DNA from: JANQPX01 sp965222015
GTDB taxonomy: Bacteria > Pseudomonadota > Alphaproteobacteria > Geminicoccales > Geminicoccaceae
Assembly (NCBI GenBank): GCA_965222015.1
Contig: CBDCTL010000022.1
Span: 721,223 to 785,222, forward strand
Reading direction: 5' to 3'
Length of the DNA stretch: 64,000 nucleotides
Below the pieces are notes generated by a model. It was not told the DNA's origin and searched no databases. It saw only the letters and a list, made by a program, of their open reading frames with translations. Position numbers and translations under genes: made by a program. Shown in pieces: positions 34,103-42,783 of the stretch. Position 1 is the stretch's first letter; the number at the start of each line of letters is the position of its first letter.

Positions 34103-34648
34103 TCAGGCGGTGAGCAAGTCGTCCAGATCCAGGCGCTCGGTGACCATGGCGAGATGGCCCTCGCCATCGCGCGGCCATTCGGCTTCGGGCCGGTCGCGAT
34201 AGAGCTCGATGCCGTTGCCGTCGGGATCTCTGAGATAGAGCGCCTCGCTCACCCCGTGGTCGCTTGCGCCGTCGAGCGGAATGCCGGCCGCCTGCAGCCG
34301 GCGAAGGGCGTCGGCGAGCGCCGCTCGCGACGGGTAGAGGATCGCCAGATGATAGAGCCCGGTGGTGCCGGGTGCCGGCGGCTCGCCGCCCCGGCTTTCC
34401 CAGGTATTGAGGCCGATGTGATGGTGGTAGCCGCCTGCCGAGACGAAGGCGGCCTGATCGCCATGGCGCTGCATGAGCTGAAAGCCGAGAACGCCGCAAT
34501 AGAAGCCGAGCGCGCGCTCCAGATCGGCGACCTTGAGATGGACATGGCCGATGACGGCGCCGCCATCGATCGGTCCGCGGCCATCGATCGGCGCATTGCT
34601 GTCGTCGGCGACGGGCGATGGGAGCGGCTTGGGACGGGCGGACGTCAT
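34103..34648 (-). CDS. VOC family (glyoxalase/extradiol-dioxygenase fold) protein
   Basis: 181 aa with two VOC half-motifs: VIGHVHLKVADLERALGFYCGVLGF and LYHLAILYPSRAALADALRRL, followed by LRDPDGNGIELYRDRP. Metal ligands are likely the two His (GHVHLKV; LYHLAI) and the final Glu. Related proteins are catechol 2,3-dioxygenase-like or fosmidomycin/bleomycin-resistance folds. Function cannot be fixed. Start at 34648, with GGAGACCCGG upstream. Convergent with phrB, 6 bp apart. Confidence 0.82.
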   Translation of the reverse strand: MTSARPKPLPSPVADDSNAPIDGRGPIDGGAVIGHVHLKVADLERALGFYCGVLGFQLMQRHGDQAAFVSAGGYHHHIGLNTWESRGGEPPAPGTTGLYHLAILYPSRAALADALRRLQAAGIPLDGASDHGVSEALYLRDPDGNGIELYRDRPEAEWPRDGEGHLAMVTERLDLDDLLTA

Positions 34649-34746
34649 GACCGGGTCTCCGAAGGATGCCGGCCGCGGGTTCGGCCGGTTTCGGAAAGGC
34701 AATCACGACGGCTGCGGTCAGCGCAAGCCCGAACACGAAAAACGTC

Positions 34747-35556
34747 TCAGCTGGGCTCGCTCATTTTTTCCAGCGCGGCGTTGGCGCGCTTGGTCGCCGC
34801 CTCGAAGCGCTCCTCGAAGGTCGCCATGTTCTTCCTCGGCTCCTTGAAGAACGCCGTCATCTTCAAAAGACCGACGAAGGCCCTCGAGAACAGGCGCCCC
34901 GGCAGACGCATCGGCCGGTCGAACTGGATCAGGAGGATGGTCCGCTCCTCGTCGGTGTCGTTCCAGACCTCGTGATCGTAGCCGTCGCAGAAGACCAGCG
35001 TCTCGCCGGGACGCCAGACCAGCACCTCGTCCTCAACCCTGATTCGGCATTTCTCGGCGTTCTCAGGAATGATCAGCCCGAGATGGCAGGTGAGGATGCC
35101 CTTGGTGACGCCGCGGTGCGCCGGGATGTGATAGCCGGGTGCGAGGATCGAGAACCAGGCCGTCTGGATGCCCGGAATCTGCTCGATCAGCCTCGCGGCC
35201 TCCGGCGCCTGCGCGCAGTTCTTCGCCAGCCGCTCGCCGAAGCCGAAAAGAAAGAACGTCCGCCAGTTGCCGCCCTTTGAGATGCGTTTTTGGTCCGGCG
35301 ACACCTCGTCGAAGGAGGGAATGCTCTCGCGATGCCGGAGAATCGCCCTCGCCTCGTCCCGTATCGCCTCCCAGTTCGCTTCGAGCGTCCGAGTGAACGG
35401 GAACGCCGAAGGCTGGAGAACGGGGGTGTCCGGAACGATCGACTGCCGGCCCAGAAAATCGGACATGGCGCGGATGAAGCTCTTGCCCGACTGCTTGACC
35501 AGCCGGCGGCGACGGCGTTTCAGCCGGCCGACGAAGCTGTCCTCGACCCGATCCAT
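34747..35556 (-). CDS. Aspartyl/asparaginyl beta-hydroxylase domain protein
   Basis: 269 aa. A basic N-terminus (GRLKRRRRRLVKQSGK) is followed by the hydroxylase cupin: the metal ligand His in IPAHRGVTKGILTCHLGLIIP, and the distal His in YDHEVWNDTDEERTILLIQF, with the 2-oxoglutarate-binding Arg close by. It belongs to the lipid-A/ornithine-lipid hydroxylase-like branch (LpxO-type) rather than to protein hydroxylases, judging by length and the basic head. GGGAAAG precedes the ATG at 35556; a GTG at 35574 is an alternative. Confidence 0.8.
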   Translation of the reverse strand: MDRVEDSFVGRLKRRRRRLVKQSGKSFIRAMSDFLGRQSIVPDTPVLQPSAFPFTRTLEANWEAIRDEARAILRHRESIPSFDEVSPDQKRISKGGNWRTFFLFGFGERLAKNCAQAPEAARLIEQIPGIQTAWFSILAPGYHIPAHRGVTKGILTCHLGLIIPENAEKCRIRVEDEVLVWRPGETLVFCDGYDHEVWNDTDEERTILLIQFDRPMRLPGRLFSRAFVGLLKMTAFFKEPRKNMATFEERFEAATKRANAALEKMSEPS

Positions 35557-35723
35557 GGTCTTTCCCAAAGACACTCACCCGCTCCCGTCGGTTCGAAACC
35601 CTGAGGAGCATCATGATGACCGCTTGGTAGACAAATCAAGCCAATACGTAAAGTGCCGGGAGGCGGACCATGCGGTCACGATCAAGCGAACAACCGCGTC
35701 CAGCCATGTGCTCCTGCCGGCGA

Positions 35724-36191
35724 TCAGGGACGGCGAAAGCCATATTTGGACTTGATCGCGTCCCGGATGATCACTTCCTGCTGGCTCGCCATGTCGAAGC
35801 ATCGGTCGGCCTGGGATTGCACGGCGTTGGATTTGGAATCAGCCTCGATCAGATAGGCCCAGCGCGCGGCGTGGGAGCTTGCGAGCTCCTCGACCATGCT
35901 GGACGCCAGCTCTTTCGAAATGCTCGCGGTCGCGATCTCGGTGGCCGCCATCTCGGCATGGTCGGCGGCGGCGTCGAAAAAGCGAGCCTTGCTCGAACTG
36001 GCGGTCGCGACGCCTGCGAAGGCGCGGTGAAAGCCGGCGCAGCGGGCATGGTCCTCGACCGACTGGAAGACCGCGTCGGTGTCAGCATCCCTGACCGCCT
36101 GGCCGATGACCGAGGCGTAGGGCGACGGCTCCTTCTTCGTGGGGCTGCAAGCAGCAAGCAGCAGGACCGTCAGCATGAGAGCTCGCTTCAT
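35724..36191 (-). CDS. Hypothetical lipoprotein
   Basis: 155 aa with a lipoprotein signal (MKRALMLTVLLLAACS; lipobox LAAC, Cys at ~15). The mature part is helical, with alternating Ala/acidic repeats and three further cysteines or His-rich spots (HARCAGFHRAF, DRCFDMASQQE). I recognise no domain. It starts with GGAGAAAG upstream. It stands alone, with no operon partner. Confidence 0.65.
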   Translation of the reverse strand: MKRALMLTVLLLAACSPTKKEPSPYASVIGQAVRDADTDAVFQSVEDHARCAGFHRAFAGVATASSSKARFFDAAADHAEMAATEIATASISKELASSMVEELASSHAARWAYLIEADSKSNAVQSQADRCFDMASQQEVIIRDAIKSKYGFRRP

Positions 36192-36338
36192 CCGCTTTCT
36201 CCACTGCAGAACGTCTCGAAAGGCACTCACTTTCGCCAATTTAGCGCAAAAAGATTTAAAAATGCTTAGGATCCGGCGAAAGATTCCTCATGGTATGCCC
36301 GCGGCGGCGAGGTGCTCGTCGCCGCGCGTTTCAGAAGT
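36192..36338. other. Intergenic region with stem-loop
   Basis: 147 bp, unusually A/T-rich around 36240-36270. It contains the upstream region of the lipoprotein gene and the stem-loop listed at 36300-36326. Confidence 0.4.
36300..36326 (-). terminator. GC-rich stem-loop after the DUF1194 gene
   Basis: CGCGGCGGCGAG and CTCGTCGCCGCG pair with one G-T wobble around a 3-nt loop, starting 13 bp downstream of the DUF1194 stop. No T-run follows on that strand, so an intrinsic terminator is only probable. Confidence 0.5.
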
Positions 36339-37046
36339 TCAGCGGTCGAGGTCCGCGATCTCGAGGATCATCTTCCGGCGCACCGCATCGGCGAAGCTGA
36401 GCCTGTCGTCCACCGTGACCACGAAGCTGCCCGGGCCGCCGATGATGGTCTTGGCGAACGCATCCTCGAGGTCGTAGAGGTTCGGTCTGCCACCGCAGTC
36501 GCGCTGCCGGCAGAGGATGGCGAGCCCGTTGATGACGATGTCGGCCGACAGCGCCGAAGCGCGTGCGGCGGCGATCGGAATGCCGCCGAAGCTGTTGGCG
36601 CTGTCGCCGGAAAAGTCGATCACCCGGCGGAAGGCGTCGATGTCGTTGCCCTCGATCAGGGCCTGGGCCGCGGCGAGCGCGTTGCCGATCGCGTTCGGAC
36701 CAAAGGCGCGGCGCGGCGCCTCCAACAGAGCCTGCGAAAAGGCCGCCGCCGTGCGTTCGCCGTCGACGATCGTCCAGGGCACGACGACCTCCTGCGAGGT
36801 CGCATCGCCCCATTCCACATAGGTGATCGCTATCCGCTGCCTGAAGCCCTGCTCGATCGCACCGAGCACGTCGGGATGGGTAATGGCGTCGGCATAGCCC
36901 TGACGCTGAAAGCGGATCTCGGCATCGTCGATGGATCGCGACGCGTCGGCGAGCAGAACCAGCTCCAGGTCCACCTCCTCGGCGGCGTTCAGCGAACCCG
37001 TAGCGAAGCTGGCGATCACGACCATGGTCAAGCCGATCCAGCGCAT
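36339..37046 (-). CDS. DUF1194 family von Willebrand factor A-like secreted protein
   Basis: 235 aa. The signal peptide MRWIGLTMVVIASFATGSLNAA is followed by a vWA-like domain with the MIDAS motif DASRS in LLADASRSIDDAEIRFQRQGY, then FSGDSANSFGG and INGLAILC. The DUF1194 family is widespread in alphaproteobacteria; function unknown, presumably periplasmic metal-dependent adhesion. A 22-bp inverted repeat sits 12 bp upstream of its start. Confidence 0.85.
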   Translation of the reverse strand: MRWIGLTMVVIASFATGSLNAAEEVDLELVLLADASRSIDDAEIRFQRQGYADAITHPDVLGAIEQGFRQRIAITYVEWGDATSQEVVVPWTIVDGERTAAAFSQALLEAPRRAFGPNAIGNALAAAQALIEGNDIDAFRRVIDFSGDSANSFGGIPIAAARASALSADIVINGLAILCRQRDCGGRPNLYDLEDAFAKTIIGGPGSFVVTVDDRLSFADAVRRKMILEIADLDR

Positions 37047-37304
37047 GGGACGGTCTCCCCTTCAGCCTGCTCCTCGACCAGCTTATTCGGGAAAACCGAT
37101 GCGGTCGAGGAGCAGGCTGAAGGGAGGGCTGTTCGGCAATGACGGCATCACCGGAGCAAGGGCCGTGTCGATCGACTCGCGCGGCAAGGGCGCATCGGTC
37201 CAGCCTCGTCATTGTCCACGATGTCAGGCGGTTCACCCCGACCGCCAACCTCGGTACCATACGCTGGTCCTAATCGCTGATCCGTCAGGGAAAGGCTGGC
37301 GCTC
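37047..37304. other. 258-bp region between DUF1194 and TIR-FGE genes
   Basis: Divergent promoter region. Its only clear structure is the 22-bp inverted repeat at 37058-37124; the remaining ~180 bp shows no gene or recognisable site. Confidence 0.45.
37058..37124. repeat. Perfect 22-bp inverted repeat with 23-bp loop
   Basis: The arm at 37058-37079 (beginning CCCTTCAGCCTGC, ending CTCGACC) is repeated in perfect inversion at 37103-37124. There is no T-run. The position just upstream of a divergent promoter argues against a terminator; it could be a regulator-binding dyad, a mobile-element remnant or an assembly fold-back. Confidence 0.85.
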
Positions 37305-39470
37305 ATGGCCGATCACGATGCGACGACACAGGCTTTCCTGAGCTATACGCACGCCGACGACGACTATCTCGACGGCGGCATCACCTGGCTCGGCCGCGAG
37401 CTGCAGCGCGCCATGCGGGCGATCACCGGCACGCCCTTCGAGATCTTTCAGGACGTCGATGCCATCGCCTTCGGCGATCACTGGCCAAGTCGGATCGAGG
37501 ATGCACTCGAAAGGGCACGTTTTCTCATCCCCATCCTGACGCCTTCCTACTTCGCCAGCCCTAACTGCCGCGCAGAAGCTGCCGCGTTCCTCGATCTGGA
37601 AAAGCGTGCCGGGCGGCGAGACCTGGTCCTGCCGATCTACCTGATCGAGGCGGAAGTTCTCGAGGATGCCGAGCGCCGCGCCGGCGACGCCGTGGTCGAT
37701 GCCTTTTTCAAACGCCAATATGCCGATTGGCGCGACACCGCGTTCGATCTTCGAAACGCCGCGCACGTCAAGCAGCGCGTGTTCGATCTCGCGAGGCAGA
37801 TCAAGGCCGCCCGCGCGTGTCGTGGAGGCGACGCACCGCCGATCGTGCCGGCGCAGGGGGGCGGCATTCGCTTCCGGCTGAACGCAGACGGGAGGATCGA
37901 CCGGGCGCCGGACGAGCCGACCGCCGTGAAGGACGACGATCCCCGCCTCCGTTCTCTTCAGGCCGGGCTCCAGGAAGCTTGCAGCACCTTCCTGAATTCG
38001 TTCCACGGTGACTCCGGACGAAATGCGTTCGGCCTCCTGATCGACAGGGTCGAGGCCTATCGCGACGCCATATCCGTGCCGCTTTCGGAAATCCAGCTCA
38101 CGGATGTCTATCGACATGGCCTGGCCCTCCGGAACTGGAGGCTTGCCGGCAGGCGGAACATCGAACGCCTCGACCCCAGGCCCGACCTGGAAGACGACCA
38201 GCAGGCCGCTCTTTGCAATCTGCTCAGCCTGCACGGCCCTTTCATCCTGTCCACCAGGGAAGGCGAAGCACTGCAGGCAAAGGCGGATCGGAGTCAGCTG
38301 ACGGAGAGCGAACGTGCTGAGCTCTGGTCACCCGCTTTCGGCGCGGCCGCAGGCGAAAGCGATCATGCGACCGAACGGGCCAAAGCCGTCCTCGCGGAAG
38401 TCAATCGGCCTGACGACCAGGATGCCTATCCCGAGCGCCGGGCGCTTCTCGCCCTCAGCACCAACCGCAATTTTCTGATGGCGACGGGCGATGCCGCCAC
38501 CGGCAAGAATGTCTTCGACGTGGGCGAGGAGGCCGCGGCCCGCGCCAGTCGCGATGCCGGCGGCTTCCTCCTGAAGAACGAATCCTTGATCAGGCATATC
38601 GCCCGGCCCGCCCGAAGCGGCTTCGCCTGGCTCGAACCTTTCCTGACCTGGCTTCGGGGGCGGCGCATCCCGGCGATAACGGTACGGCCGGCTCGGCAGC
38701 AAACGCCTGCGCTCGATGCAGCCGGTGCGGAGGGCTCCTGGACGCCGGGTCATGTCTTTCGCGACATCGAAGCGCCCTGGTGCCCTGAAATGGTGGTGAT
38801 CCCGGCGGGCGGGTTCATGATGGGCTCGCCGGATGACGAGGACCACCGTATGGAGCGCGAAGGCCCGCGGCACCGGGTCATGATCGCAAAACCGTTCGCG
38901 CTCGCCCGCTTTCCCACGACGTTCGAGGAGTTCGACCGGTTCTGCGGTGAAACCGGTCATCCAATGCCGGAAGATGAAGGCTGGGGACGCGGTCGACGAC
39001 CGGTGATCAATGTCTTTCGGAAAGATGTGCTGGTGTATTGCGAGTGGCTGAGCGGTAAAACTGGCAAAGCTTACAGACTGCCGAGCGAAGCGGAGTGGGA
39101 ATATGCCTGTCGCGCCGGCTCGGACACGGCCTATTCCTTCGGTAGCGAGATCGATGAGCGACAGGCACACTTCGACCAGGACAGAAAAACTGGTACGACG
39201 AGCAAGGTCGGGGCCTATCCAGTCAACGCCTTCGGCATCTACGACATGCATGGCAATGTATGGGAGTGGTGCGAGGACTGCTTCCATCAAAGCTACGAAG
39301 GAGCGCCGACGGATGGGAGTCCTTGGACCTCCCGCAACAAGGAAATCTATATTGGTCGAGGAGGTAGCTGGGCCAACGAAGAAAAAAATCTGCGCTCGGC
39401 AATACGCGGGATCGGCGCTCCTGACGAGCGAGCTAGGACGATGGGTTTTCGATGTGCCCGTGTTCTGTAG
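37305..39470 (+). CDS. TIR-FGE fusion protein (TIR domain plus formylglycine-generating-enzyme-like domain)
   Basis: 721 aa. The N-terminal TIR domain (residues ~8-160) has the BB-like loop AFLSYTHADDDYLDG, FQDVDAI and SPNCRAEAAAF, whose Glu91 sits at the NADase catalytic position. A middle region of ~200-480 matches nothing I recognise. The C-terminal FGE/SUMF1-type domain (~488-719) shows MVVIPAGGFMMGS, RLPSEAEWEYACRAG, FGIYDMHGNVWEWCED and GFRCAR. The paired cysteines used to make formylglycine are absent near RGGSWANEEKNLRSAIR, so sulfatase activation is unlikely. Similar TIR-FGE-like combinations suggest signalling or defence. The gene stands alone. Confidence 0.85.
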   Translation: MADHDATTQAFLSYTHADDDYLDGGITWLGRELQRAMRAITGTPFEIFQDVDAIAFGDHWPSRIEDALERARFLIPILTPSYFASPNCRAEAAAFLDLEKRAGRRDLVLPIYLIEAEVLEDAERRAGDAVVDAFFKRQYADWRDTAFDLRNAAHVKQRVFDLARQIKAARACRGGDAPPIVPAQGGGIRFRLNADGRIDRAPDEPTAVKDDDPRLRSLQAGLQEACSTFLNSFHGDSGRNAFGLLIDRVEAYRDAISVPLSEIQLTDVYRHGLALRNWRLAGRRNIERLDPRPDLEDDQQAALCNLLSLHGPFILSTREGEALQAKADRSQLTESERAELWSPAFGAAAGESDHATERAKAVLAEVNRPDDQDAYPERRALLALSTNRNFLMATGDAATGKNVFDVGEEAAARASRDAGGFLLKNESLIRHIARPARSGFAWLEPFLTWLRGRRIPAITVRPARQQTPALDAAGAEGSWTPGHVFRDIEAPWCPEMVVIPAGGFMMGSPDDEDHRMEREGPRHRVMIAKPFALARFPTTFEEFDRFCGETGHPMPEDEGWGRGRRPVINVFRKDVLVYCEWLSGKTGKAYRLPSEAEWEYACRAGSDTAYSFGSEIDERQAHFDQDRKTGTTSKVGAYPVNAFGIYDMHGNVWEWCEDCFHQSYEGAPTDGSPWTSRNKEIYIGRGGSWANEEKNLRSAIRGIGAPDERARTMGFRCARVL

Positions 39471-39623
39471 AAAAGACGGCGTTCGACAGACATGAACCAG
39501 CCATCCCGCCGTCACGAGCACGGTCAGGCGCTTGGCGGGTCAAGCTGAGCCCGGTACAAGCTGAGCCCGATAAGCGCGGAGCAGGAGGGGCAGAGCCTAT
39601 TTCTCGAAGGCTGACATAGGACC

Positions 39624-40655
39624 ATGCAACGAGCCGACATGAAAAACGACTTCCCAAGCATCGTCGTCTGGCGCGGCGACACCGTCGAAAGCCGCCACCG
39701 GGTGAGCTTCGTCGTCGCCGATGCCGCCGGCAAGATCCTGGCGGCGCGGGGCGAGGCCGAGCGGCCGGTCTACCCGCGCTCGGCGATCAAGATGCTCCAG
39801 GCGATCCCGCTGGTGGAAAGCGGTGCCGCCGACGCATTTTCGCTGTCACCGGCCGAACTCGCGCTCGCCTGCGCGTCCCACAATGGCGAGCCCCGCCACA
39901 CCGAAGCGGTCGGCGCCTGGCTCGATCGGCTCGGTCTCGGGCCGGACGATCTCGAATGCGGCGCCCATGCACCGAGCCACGCGCCGACGGCGGAACGCCT
40001 CGCCCGGGACGGTTCGTTCCCCTCGACACTGCACAACAACTGCTCCGGCAAACATGCGGGCATGCTGACGCTCGCCTTGCATCTGGGTGTTCCAATCGAT
40101 GGCTACATCCAGCCGGATCACCCCGTGCAGACGATGATCGGCGAGGCGCTGTCTGCGATGACCGGCGCCTCCCCCCTGCCCGCCCCGGCCGTCGACGGCT
40201 GCGGTATCCCGACCTTCGCCATACCGCTCGCCGGCCTCGCCGCCGCCATGGCGCGGTTCGCCGATCCCGTAGGGCTGGAAGATGCACGTTCAGACGCCTG
40301 CAGGCGTCTCACCGTGGCGATGCAGGCGCATCCCGAGATGGTCGCGGGCGAAGACCGGCCCTGCACGGCGGTCATGGAGGCCTGCCCCAACGTGATCGCC
40401 AAGACCGGCGCCGAAGGCGTCTACACGGCGGCACTCCCGAAACGCGGCATCGGCGTCGTCCTCAAGGTCGAGGACGGCGCGACCCGCGCCTCCTCCGTCG
40501 CCCTGATGGCGCTGCTCGAAGGCCTCGGCGCCGTCGACGCTGCGGCGCGCGAACGGTTGAAGGATGTCGCCGGCCCCGTCCTGAAGAACCATGCCGGCAC
40601 CATCGTCGGCCGCATCGAGCCCGGTCCCGACTGGCCGGATCTGCAGGGCCACTGA
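39624..40655 (+). CDS. Asparaginase (Rhizobium etli-type, thermolabile family)
   Basis: 343 aa. Motifs of the R. etli asparaginase family are visible: YPRSAIKMLQAIPL, CASHNGEPRHTEAV, HNNCSGKHAGML, VDGCGIPTFAIPL and KTGAEGVYTAALP. It hydrolyses asparagine to aspartate and ammonia in the cytosol. It is unrelated to the E. coli-type asparaginase. An ATG 15 bp downstream is an alternative start. The preceding ~150 bp holds no gene. Confidence 0.88.
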   Translation: MQRADMKNDFPSIVVWRGDTVESRHRVSFVVADAAGKILAARGEAERPVYPRSAIKMLQAIPLVESGAADAFSLSPAELALACASHNGEPRHTEAVGAWLDRLGLGPDDLECGAHAPSHAPTAERLARDGSFPSTLHNNCSGKHAGMLTLALHLGVPIDGYIQPDHPVQTMIGEALSAMTGASPLPAPAVDGCGIPTFAIPLAGLAAAMARFADPVGLEDARSDACRRLTVAMQAHPEMVAGEDRPCTAVMEACPNVIAKTGAEGVYTAALPKRGIGVVLKVEDGATRASSVALMALLEGLGAVDAAARERLKDVAGPVLKNHAGTIVGRIEPGPDWPDLQGH

Positions 40656-40677
40656 CACGGACGCCGCCTCATCCCGG

Positions 40678-41682
40678 TCAGGCCGAAGAAATCCCGAACG
40701 CCTGCAGCCGGTGGGCGCGTTCGGCGTTCACCGCCCCTTTCGGGATCGTTCCGGACAGCAGGGCGCCGAGCTGTTCGACCGTCTCAAGGGATTGCGCCTC
40801 GATCGCCGGTCGTGTGAGCCCGCCGATATGGGGCGTGGCGACGACCTTCGGATGGGCGGCGAGCGAAGGCGTCGGCATCTGGTCGGCGGCACGGCCGACG
40901 TCAAGGGCGGCGCCGGCGATCCGACCCTGGTCGAGGGCGGCTTCGAGCGCCGCCTCGTCCACCAGATTACCGCGCGAGGGGTTGATGAACAGCGCCCCCT
41001 CCTTCATCGCGGCGAACGCGCCGGCATCGAACAGGTTCTCCGTCTCCTCGTTGGCGACCGCCAGGCTGACCACGATGTCGGCGCGGGCGAGAAGGTCGAA
41101 AAGCGGCAGCTGCGTGATCGCATCGTCCTCGACTTCGGCATAGGGGTCGGTCACCAGGACGGTCATGCCGAGGGCATTGGCGAGTGCCGCCAGATGGCGA
41201 CCGATCTCGCCGTAGCCGACGATGCCGATGGTGCTGCCGGCCAGCTGCCTTCCCATATGCGTCTCGGGCACCGCGCCCCGGCGGTAGCTCGCCGCCGCCG
41301 ACGTGATGCCGCGGGCGAGGTCGATGATCTGACCGAGCACCAGCTCGCTCACCGATGCGGCGAAGCCCGGGCTCGCGCGGGACACGAGAACGCCCTGGCG
41401 CGAAGCCGCCTCGACGTCCACGTTTCGGATGTCCACCGCACAGCGCATGAAGGCCTTGAGATCCGGCGATCGCTCGAACAGCCCGGCCTCGCCCGGCGAG
41501 GCACGATAGGAAACGATGATGTCGACGCCGACCGCCGCCTCGATCAGCGCCTCGCCCGAAAGCGGTTCATCCCCCTCATGCAGCCGAAGCACACAGCCGA
41601 GCGCGCGAAGTCCGTCGAGCGCCCGCGGTCCGTAATAAAGGTCGCGGGCGGCCGGATCGTGGGTGAGCAGAACGGTGGTCAT
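40678..41682 (-). CDS. D-isomer-specific 2-hydroxyacid dehydrogenase
   Basis: 334 aa. The NAD-binding motif is IGIVGYGEIGRHLAALANALGM. The catalytic triad of the family is Arg in NPSRGNLVDEAAL, Glu in the AALDVGR region, and His in TPHIGGLTRPA. It reduces 2-keto acids. ATG at 41682 is preferred to an in-frame ATG 15 bp upstream. It converges with the asparaginase (22 bp apart) and diverges from the DHDPS-like gene. Confidence 0.9.
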   Translation of the reverse strand: MTTVLLTHDPAARDLYYGPRALDGLRALGCVLRLHEGDEPLSGEALIEAAVGVDIIVSYRASPGEAGLFERSPDLKAFMRCAVDIRNVDVEAASRQGVLVSRASPGFAASVSELVLGQIIDLARGITSAAASYRRGAVPETHMGRQLAGSTIGIVGYGEIGRHLAALANALGMTVLVTDPYAEVEDDAITQLPLFDLLARADIVVSLAVANEETENLFDAGAFAAMKEGALFINPSRGNLVDEAALEAALDQGRIAGAALDVGRAADQMPTPSLAAHPKVVATPHIGGLTRPAIEAQSLETVEQLGALLSGTIPKGAVNAERAHRLQAFGISSA

Positions 41683-41794
41683 GGCTGATCTCGTCACGCT
41701 TTCGGCCGATGGGTCGACCCAAGCCTAGCGATTCGATAGGCTTCGGGTAAGCGGGCCCTCGCGTCCGCACCCTGGAGAATCGGGAGGCGGTGGC

Positions 41795-42715
41795 TTGAGC
41801 GAACAAAAACCCTATCGCGGCGTCTGGCCGGTGGCGCCGACGCCCTTCGACGACGACGGCAGCCTCGACCTCGAGAGCATGCGTAGGGTGCTGGACTGCA
41901 TGGTCGACCAGGGCGTGGACGGGCTCTGCATTCTCGCCAATTATTCCGAGCAGTTTCTCCTGTCCGACGAGGAGCGGGACCAGCTGACCCGGCTCTGCCT
42001 CGAACATCTCGCGGGCCGCGTGCCGGTGATCGTCACCTGCTCCCACTTTTCCACCGGCATCGTCGTCGAGCGGGTGCGCCAGGCGAAGGCCATGGGTGCT
42101 GCCATGGTGATGCTGATGCCGCCCTATCACGGCGCCCTCCTGAAGGGCACGGAGGAGCAGACCTACGAACAATTCGCCCGCGCCGCCGAGATCGGCATTC
42201 CGATCATGGTGCAGGACGCGCCGCTCGCGGGCGTGCATCTGTCCGTGCCGTTCCTCGCCAGAATGGCGCGCGAACTGGAGATGGTCGCCTGTTTCAAGAT
42301 CGAGATGCCGGGCACGGCCGACAAGCTGAGGTCGCTGATCGCCGAGGGCGGCTCGACCATCGAGGGACCGTTCGACGGCGAGGAGGCGATCACGCTCATG
42401 GCCGACCTGGATGCCGGCGCCACTGGCACCATGTCCAGCGCGCTGCTGCCCGATCTGATCAAGCCGATCGTCGAGGCCCACGCCGCCGGCGACCGCACCC
42501 TGGCGGCCGCGCGCTACGCGGCCGTGCTGCCGCTGATCAACTACGAAAACCGTCAATGCGGCCTTCGCGCCTGCAAGACCGTCATGAAGGAAGGCGGCGT
42601 CATACGCTCCGACCACGTCCGCCACCCCCTGCCGCCCCTGCCGCCGGCGACGCGCGAAGGCCTGCTGGAGCTCGCCCGTGCCGCCGACCCGCTGGCCCTT
42701 CGCTGGGGGCGCTGA
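41795..42715 (+). CDS. Dihydrodipicolinate synthase/N-acetylneuraminate lyase family protein
   Basis: 306 aa aldolase-type TIM barrel. The Schiff-base lysine is in VACFKIEMPG, and the N-terminal GVWPVAPTPFDDDGSLD motif is present. The family's catalytic Tyr usually in YNxP is not there: IMVQDAPLAG occupies that position. It is therefore not a canonical lysine-biosynthesis DapA; a sugar-acid aldolase or dehydratase is more likely. TTG start, GGGAGG 7 bp upstream. Confidence 0.83.
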   Translation: MSEQKPYRGVWPVAPTPFDDDGSLDLESMRRVLDCMVDQGVDGLCILANYSEQFLLSDEERDQLTRLCLEHLAGRVPVIVTCSHFSTGIVVERVRQAKAMGAAMVMLMPPYHGALLKGTEEQTYEQFARAAEIGIPIMVQDAPLAGVHLSVPFLARMARELEMVACFKIEMPGTADKLRSLIAEGGSTIEGPFDGEEAITLMADLDAGATGTMSSALLPDLIKPIVEAHAAGDRTLAAARYAAVLPLINYENRQCGLRACKTVMKEGGVIRSDHVRHPLPPLPPATREGLLELARAADPLALRWGR

Positions 42716-42783
42716 CCGAAAGCGCCCTGCCCCTTGCCAGGCTGCGCCATTCGTCTGCCTGAGATTGGCGGATCGATCGCCGC

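Noticed and set aside
36300..36326. Stem-loop as a firm intrinsic terminator
   Set aside because: No T-run follows on the transcribed strand; kept only as a probable terminator.
37305..39470. The FGE domain read as a sulfatase-activating enzyme
   Set aside because: The cysteine pair needed for formylglycine formation is absent in the RGGSW region, and no sulfatase gene is nearby.
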